The translations under genes and the position numbers were made by a program. From NCBI RefSeq assembly GCF_004340665.1, contig NZ_SLWO01000008.1, positions 1-64,000 of the forward strand: a stretch of DNA of 64,000 nucleotides. The letters are read 5' to 3'. This document shows positions 59,975 through 64,000 of this stretch, in pieces; positions within the stretch are counted from its first letter, which is position 1, and the number at the start of each line of letters is the position of its first letter. The notes beneath the pieces are model-generated. The model was given only the letters and a program-made list of their open reading frames with translations. It made no database searches and was not told the origin of the DNA. Source of the stretch: Pedobacter psychrotolerans. Its GTDB lineage: Bacteria > Bacteroidota > Bacteroidia > Sphingobacteriales > Sphingobacteriaceae.

Positions 59975-61006
59975 TTATTTCTGTAAGGCTTTTCTAACAG
60001 CAGGTGCAATTTGATTACCAAAGATTTCTATTGATTTCATCATGGCTGCATGAGATGGGCCACCAACATCCATATGTGCTGAAAAACGGGTTAAGCCAAA
60101 TGTTTCTTCCATGGCTAAAATTTTATCAACGGATTCATTTACATCACCAATAATTAAAGCGCCATCAGGGCTCCTGCCAGCTTCAAACTGATTTCTTTGG
60201 AATGGGGCCCAGCCACGGGTTTTTCCAATCCTGTTCATTTGAGCTGAATATAATGGGTAATAATAATCTGATATTTCCTGGCTATTTTCTCCAAATAAGG
60301 AATGCATGTGTACGCCAACTTCGAACTTAGCCATGTCATGACCATAAGCTTGATAAACCTTTTTATAGTAATCAAAAAGTGGCTTAAATTGATTTGGTTG
60401 ACCACCAATGATTGCAAACATTACAGGTAAGCCTAATCTACCGGCGCGTTCTACAGATTGTGGCGTTCCACCAACAGCAACCCAGATTTTAAGATGATCA
60501 TTTACTGCCCTGGGAAGGATCTCCTGATTAACCAATCCTGCTCTGAATTTTCCATTCCAATTAATTTTTGGAGTGCTGTTAATCTTTAAGAGTAATTCGA
60601 GTTTTTCTTCGTAAAGTTCATCGTAATCCTGAAGATCGTAACCAAACAAAGGGAATGACTCTATAAAACTTCCACGACCTGCCATAAGCTCAGCCCTGCC
60701 GTTTGAAATTAAATCTATAGTTGCAAAATTCTGGTATAATTTAACAGGATCTGAAGAACTTAAAACAGAAACTGCACTGCTTAATTTGATATTTTTAGTG
60801 ACTGTAGCTACTGCAGCTAAAATAATCTCCGGACTAGAAACCGCATAATCAGGGCGATGGTGCTCACCAATACCATAAAAATCAAGACCAACCTGGTCCA
60901 TCAATTTAATTTCTTCTATAATTTCCTGAAGCCTTTGTTGTGCGGGTTGAACTTCTCCTTTTGCATTAATTTGCAAATCACCGAACATGCCGATACCTAA
61001 TTCCAT
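59975..61006 (-). CDS. LLM-class flavin-dependent oxidoreductase
   Basis: A 343-residue TIM-barrel luciferase-like monooxygenase. Motifs: MELGIGMFGDLQ, DFYGIGEHHRPDYAVSSPEI, SAVSVLSSSDPVKLYQNFAT, ELMAGRGSFIESFPLFGYDL and WVAVGGTPQSVERAGRLGLP. It binds reduced FMN or F420; the substrate is unknown. It stands alone in this window. Confidence 0.9.
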   Translation of the reverse strand: MELGIGMFGDLQINAKGEVQPAQQRLQEIIEEIKLMDQVGLDFYGIGEHHRPDYAVSSPEIILAAVATVTKNIKLSSAVSVLSSSDPVKLYQNFATIDLISNGRAELMAGRGSFIESFPLFGYDLQDYDELYEEKLELLLKINSTPKINWNGKFRAGLVNQEILPRAVNDHLKIWVAVGGTPQSVERAGRLGLPVMFAIIGGQPNQFKPLFDYYKKVYQAYGHDMAKFEVGVHMHSLFGENSQEISDYYYPLYSAQMNRIGKTRGWAPFQRNQFEAGRSPDGALIIGDVNESVDKILAMEETFGLTRFSAHMDVGGPSHAAMMKSIEIFGNQIAPAVRKALQK

Positions 61007-61234
61007 AATTTCTAAAATTTATGCAACAAATTTAAAGGCTTTAGGTTTAGCTATTTTTGATTTATGGTAAGAAAATATATTCTTTATGCTACATATACCC
61101 CTAAGGATTTACACTAAAGTGTTTTAGATATAAAAATATGTTGACTGGTATTATAGGAATTCAAAAATTGTGTAACTTATTATCATTTCAATCAACAACT
61201 AAATGATCTAATTGATGAGATATAATTACAAATT

Positions 61235-61672
61235 TTAAGCATTTAATTTACCTAATGTCTTTAAAATTGTTGATAGTTCTTCTGCCTGATAATCAAAACT
61301 TGTTACATTAATCGTTAGTTTTTTTCCATTTTTTAAAACAACTACTATATAATATTGAGGATTTCTACTAAATAAACTGTTTTCATCTATTGATGTAATT
61401 TTGTTAATTTCCTCCCATTTGAAAGTGCCTAGCTTAATGAAAGTAATTTCACTTTGATTCGCTGTAATTGCATACTCATTTTGCTTTGATAATAGGTTCC
61501 TGAAAATAAATATCAAAGATATGATGAGTAATGACATCGATATAATTGACGAAATAAAATATGTTAAGTTAAATGCGAAAGTTATTATCACAAAAAATAT
61601 TGGAAATGCTCCAAATGCAAACAAAAGTGGGACAATATTGCTATTGTCCTTTACTTTAATAGAAGTAATCAT
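61235..61672 (-). CDS. Small membrane protein with PH-like domain
   Basis: A 145-residue protein with two TM helices near the N-terminus (about 13-32 and 36-54) and a C-terminal beta domain with the pattern EITFIKLGTFKWEEINKITS and YYIVVVLKNGKKLTI, resembling bacterial PH-like (STM3941 type) domains. I do not know a function. It stands alone in AT-rich sequence. Confidence 0.6.
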   Translation of the reverse strand: MITSIKVKDNSNIVPLLFAFGAFPIFFVIITFAFNLTYFISSIISMSLLIISLIFIFRNLLSKQNEYAITANQSEITFIKLGTFKWEEINKITSIDENSLFSRNPQYYIVVVLKNGKKLTINVTSFDYQAEELSTILKTLGKLNA

Positions 61673-61828
61673 TTATTTAGAAGTTACATTGAAATTGATA
61701 TATCTTCTTAATCAGATAATTTATAAATACTGCGTTTGTATTTATAAAATTTACGAAAAAAACTTTATAAAATTACTACCAATCGTTGTAAATTAATTTA
61801 ATCCACCTTAAAACTTCTGATCCCAGTC

Positions 61829-63685
61829 TTACTCAATCTTCTTTCCCTTCATCGCTGTCGAAATCGCTGCATCCATCACACGCTCTGCAAATGGACGGGT
61901 AAATTCATTTAAGTCATCAGCTTTTTTAAGGATGGTATCTTTTTCTGCACTCGCTAAAGCAGTTTTTAGGGCTTCGATATGAACTTTAGTTTCTGAGATT
62001 TCTTCAGCTGTTAAATGTTCGGCATGTTTTTCAATAAAACGTTCTGCGGTATATAATAGTTGTTCGCCTTCACTACGAGCCTCAATAAGCATACGCTGTT
62101 CCACGTCGCTTTTGGCATGGGTGATGCTATCTATCAGCATTTTCTCTACAGTGTCATCACTTAAGCCATAACTTGGTGTGATCTCGATTTCCTGTTTTAC
62201 GCCAGAACGTAATTCAATCGCCTGAACAGTTAATATCCCATCTGCGTTCAATAGAAAGTTAATATCAACTTTAGGTAATCCTGCAGGCATAGCCGGAATG
62301 CCTTTTAAATCAAATTCAGCCAATTTACGGTTTTCTTTTACCAGATCGCGTTCGCCCTGATAAACGGAGATTTTCATATTTACCTGCCCATCAATAGATG
62401 TAGTATACTGGCGACCTGCTTTAGTTGGAACCTTACTGTTGCGGGCAATAATCACATCCATTAATCCTCCCATAGTTTCGATTCCTAAAGAAAGAGGAGT
62501 TACATCAAGTAAAAGAATATCAGAACGGTTTCCGGCAAGAACATCGGCCTGAATGGCTGCACCTAATGCCACTACCTCATCTGGATTGATATTGTCTTGC
62601 GGAGTTTTACCAAAGAAATTTTCTACTTGTTGTTTCACGAAAGGAGTACGGGTAGAACCACCAACCAAAATCACCTCATCAATGTCATCAGCTGTAAGTT
62701 CTGCATCTTTTAAAGCGTTTTTACAAGCGGTTATGGTTTCTTCTACCTTTGCCGCAATTAATTGTTCAAAAGTCTGCTTATCCAATGTACACCAGATTTC
62801 GCCAACTTTTTCATTGTATAAATTTTGAGCAGACAATGCTTTTTTCGCTGCTTCGGCTTGTAAACGCAAGGTTTGCATCAGAATATTATCTTCTGCTAAC
62901 ACCTTAATATCTAAATTATTTTTCTCTATCCAGTGGTTTAAAATAGCATTGTCAAAATCATCTCCACCTAAATAAGTGTTTCCATTGGTGGCTAAAACCT
63001 CAAAAATTCCATTCTGAATCTGCAGAATAGAAACATCAAAAGTTCCTCCACCTAAATCGTAAACCGCTATAGTTTTTTGTTGAGATGGATCTAAGCCAAT
63101 ACCGTAAGCCAAACTTGCTGCAGTGGGTTCATTTACAATGCGCATTACATCCAGACCAGCAAGTTTTCCTGCATCGCGGGTGGCTTGGCGCTGACTATCG
63201 TTAAAGTATGCAGGAACAGTAATCACAGCCCGGTTAACAGGTGTTTTTAAAGCATGTTCTGCTCTGGCTTTAAGCTCTTTTAAGATTTCGGCAGATAGTT
63301 CGATTGGGGTATAAAAACGATCACCTGCATGAATTTTCACCAAAGCATCGCTATCATCATCAATAATTTTATAGGAGAAAATAGCAGCATGTTCGGCAAC
63401 ATCTTTATAAGAACGACCTAATAATCTTTTAACTGAAAATATAGTGTTGGCTGGATCGGTAGTTAAATATTCTTTCGCTTCATTACCCACAATAGCCTCA
63501 TTCTGGCTGTTGAAATAAACCACAGATGGTACCAATAGTCCTTTCCCAGCGTCGTTTATAACCTGTGGATTTTTATCTGGATTGATGAAAGCCACCAAAC
63601 TATTAGTGGTGCCTAAATCGATTCCGACTATGATTTCTTCCTTTTGAAACGAACCTGTAGCAAGGTTGATTGATATTTTTGCCAT
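61829..63685 (-). CDS. hscA: Hsp70-family chaperone, HscA-like
   Basis: A 618-residue Hsp70. The order and length fit HscA, the Fe-S cluster chaperone: an N-terminal extension of about 20 residues before VGIDLGTTNSLVAFIN (DnaK lacks this), ANTIFSVKRLLGRSYKDV, VITVPAYFNDSQRQATRDAG, AVYDLGGGTFDVSILQIQNG and a substrate domain with DVTPLSLGIETMGGLMD. No IscU, HscB or Fdx gene is nearby, so the isc-type genes are dispersed. A -7 box lies 5 nt before its ATG. Confidence 0.8.
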   Translation of the reverse strand: MAKISINLATGSFQKEEIIVGIDLGTTNSLVAFINPDKNPQVINDAGKGLLVPSVVYFNSQNEAIVGNEAKEYLTTDPANTIFSVKRLLGRSYKDVAEHAAIFSYKIIDDDSDALVKIHAGDRFYTPIELSAEILKELKARAEHALKTPVNRAVITVPAYFNDSQRQATRDAGKLAGLDVMRIVNEPTAASLAYGIGLDPSQQKTIAVYDLGGGTFDVSILQIQNGIFEVLATNGNTYLGGDDFDNAILNHWIEKNNLDIKVLAEDNILMQTLRLQAEAAKKALSAQNLYNEKVGEIWCTLDKQTFEQLIAAKVEETITACKNALKDAELTADDIDEVILVGGSTRTPFVKQQVENFFGKTPQDNINPDEVVALGAAIQADVLAGNRSDILLLDVTPLSLGIETMGGLMDVIIARNSKVPTKAGRQYTTSIDGQVNMKISVYQGERDLVKENRKLAEFDLKGIPAMPAGLPKVDINFLLNADGILTVQAIELRSGVKQEIEITPSYGLSDDTVEKMLIDSITHAKSDVEQRMLIEARSEGEQLLYTAERFIEKHAEHLTAEEISETKVHIEALKTALASAEKDTILKKADDLNEFTRPFAERVMDAAISTAMKGKKIE

Positions 63686-63690
63686 AGCAA

Positions 63691-63698
63691 CAAAAATA
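63691..63698 (-). promoter_or_regulatory. -7 box of hscA close to the start codon
   Basis: On the minus strand TATTTTTG is a perfect TAnnTTTG match; 5 nt separate it from the hscA ATG at 63685. Confidence 0.5.
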
Positions 63699-63944
63699 TG
63701 CTTTTTAAGTAAAGGTTATGTCATTCATTTGTTAGCAAGAATACATCTGCTTTAGCAATTTTATTAAATGTTTTTCGATGATGAATATGCAAAAATACCT
63801 GTAAACTGTTAATTTAAGTATACGATTACTAATTTAATTGTTAAGTGTTTGTCTTTTTGACTAATTTTTTTCATTTTATTAATTGTTTTTTCATTCAAAT
63901 AAATATTTTTTTAATTTATATTGCTTGTATCTAACAAAATAAAT

Positions 63945-64000
63945 ATGAAAAAACAATTACTTTATGTTTTAATGTGGGCTTTTATGCTCCCAATTACTGC
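63945..64000 (+). CDS. Exported protein, first codons only (cut by window edge)
   Basis: An ATG at 63945 opens a frame that runs off the right edge after 18 full codons. The peptide MKKQLLYVLMWAFMLPIT is a signal peptide start (basic n-region, hydrophobic core). Such N-termini are common in SusC/TonB-dependent receptors and other exported Bacteroidetes proteins. No more can be said. Confidence 0.5.
   Translation, partial: MKKQLLYVLMWAFMLPIT

Overview
The window reads as chromosome of a Bacteroidetes bacterium, most likely a Pedobacter-like member of the Sphingobacteriaceae. The support is an AT-rich sequence, gliding-type ABC genes (gldA, gldF, gldG), a DNA polymerase III alpha subunit with a built-in proofreading exonuclease, many lipoproteins, few visible Shine-Dalgarno sites and repeated TAnnTTTG promoter boxes. 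No rRNA or tRNA gene, CRISPR array or prophage was seen.

Region by region. 1-2.2 kb is an accessory island: the tail of a REP-associated transposase, a SUKH-type immunity-like gene, two small mutually related immunity-like genes and a broken ORF, with a GC-rich repeat shortly after each intact small gene. 2.4-9 kb holds a conserved hypothetical gene, a degenerate 42-bp tandem repeat, a secreted GH32 fructan hydrolase, a PLP enzyme, a DUF6588-like protein, an RluA/RluD-type pseudouridine synthase and a class IV aminotransferase. 9.3-11.1 kb is a two-gene lipoprotein operon that looks like a metalloprotease-type polymorphic toxin with an immunity partner. 11.2-23 kb carries fmt, a type IB topoisomerase, NamZ, a LolC/E-like permease, a bestrophin, a Usp-like protein, a two-component system, a group III truncated haemoglobin, a retropepsin-like protein, a tandem-repeat block and mdh.

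23.4-33.7 kb has dnaE, trxA, a PQQ-type sugar dehydrogenase, a DUF58 protein and a poxB-peroxiredoxin-DsbA-like operon. 33.9-44.2 kb is the phenylalanine/tyrosine degradation region (hppD, hmgA, a FAH-family hydrolase and, some 4.8 kb beyond the last of these, an aromatic amino acid hydroxylase). Two PIN-type toxin-antitoxin modules sit just downstream of the hydroxylase gene; one antitoxin is only 55 codons and one toxin is frameshifted in a poly-A run. 44.4-48.9 kb contains a GtrA-like protein, a CAP protein, an AraC regulator followed by an SDR gene whose promoter carries a perfect-period 21-bp direct repeat, and glyS. 49.2-57.7 kb holds a GDPD lipoprotein, gldA, a beta-barrel protein, gldF, gldG, dnaN, two tandem DUF4397 lipoproteins and a DedA protein. 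57.7-64 kb has a zinc phospholipase C-like protein, a SUFU-domain protein, an LLM flavin oxidoreductase, hscA and the first codons of another exported protein.

The least ordinary signals are the immunity-like array with its boundary repeats, the putative lipoprotein toxin pair, the AraC-SDR operator, the paired PIN modules with a homopolymer frameshift, four separate blocks of short-period tandem repeats, and several housekeeping genes whose promoter box lies 4-8 nt from the start codon.
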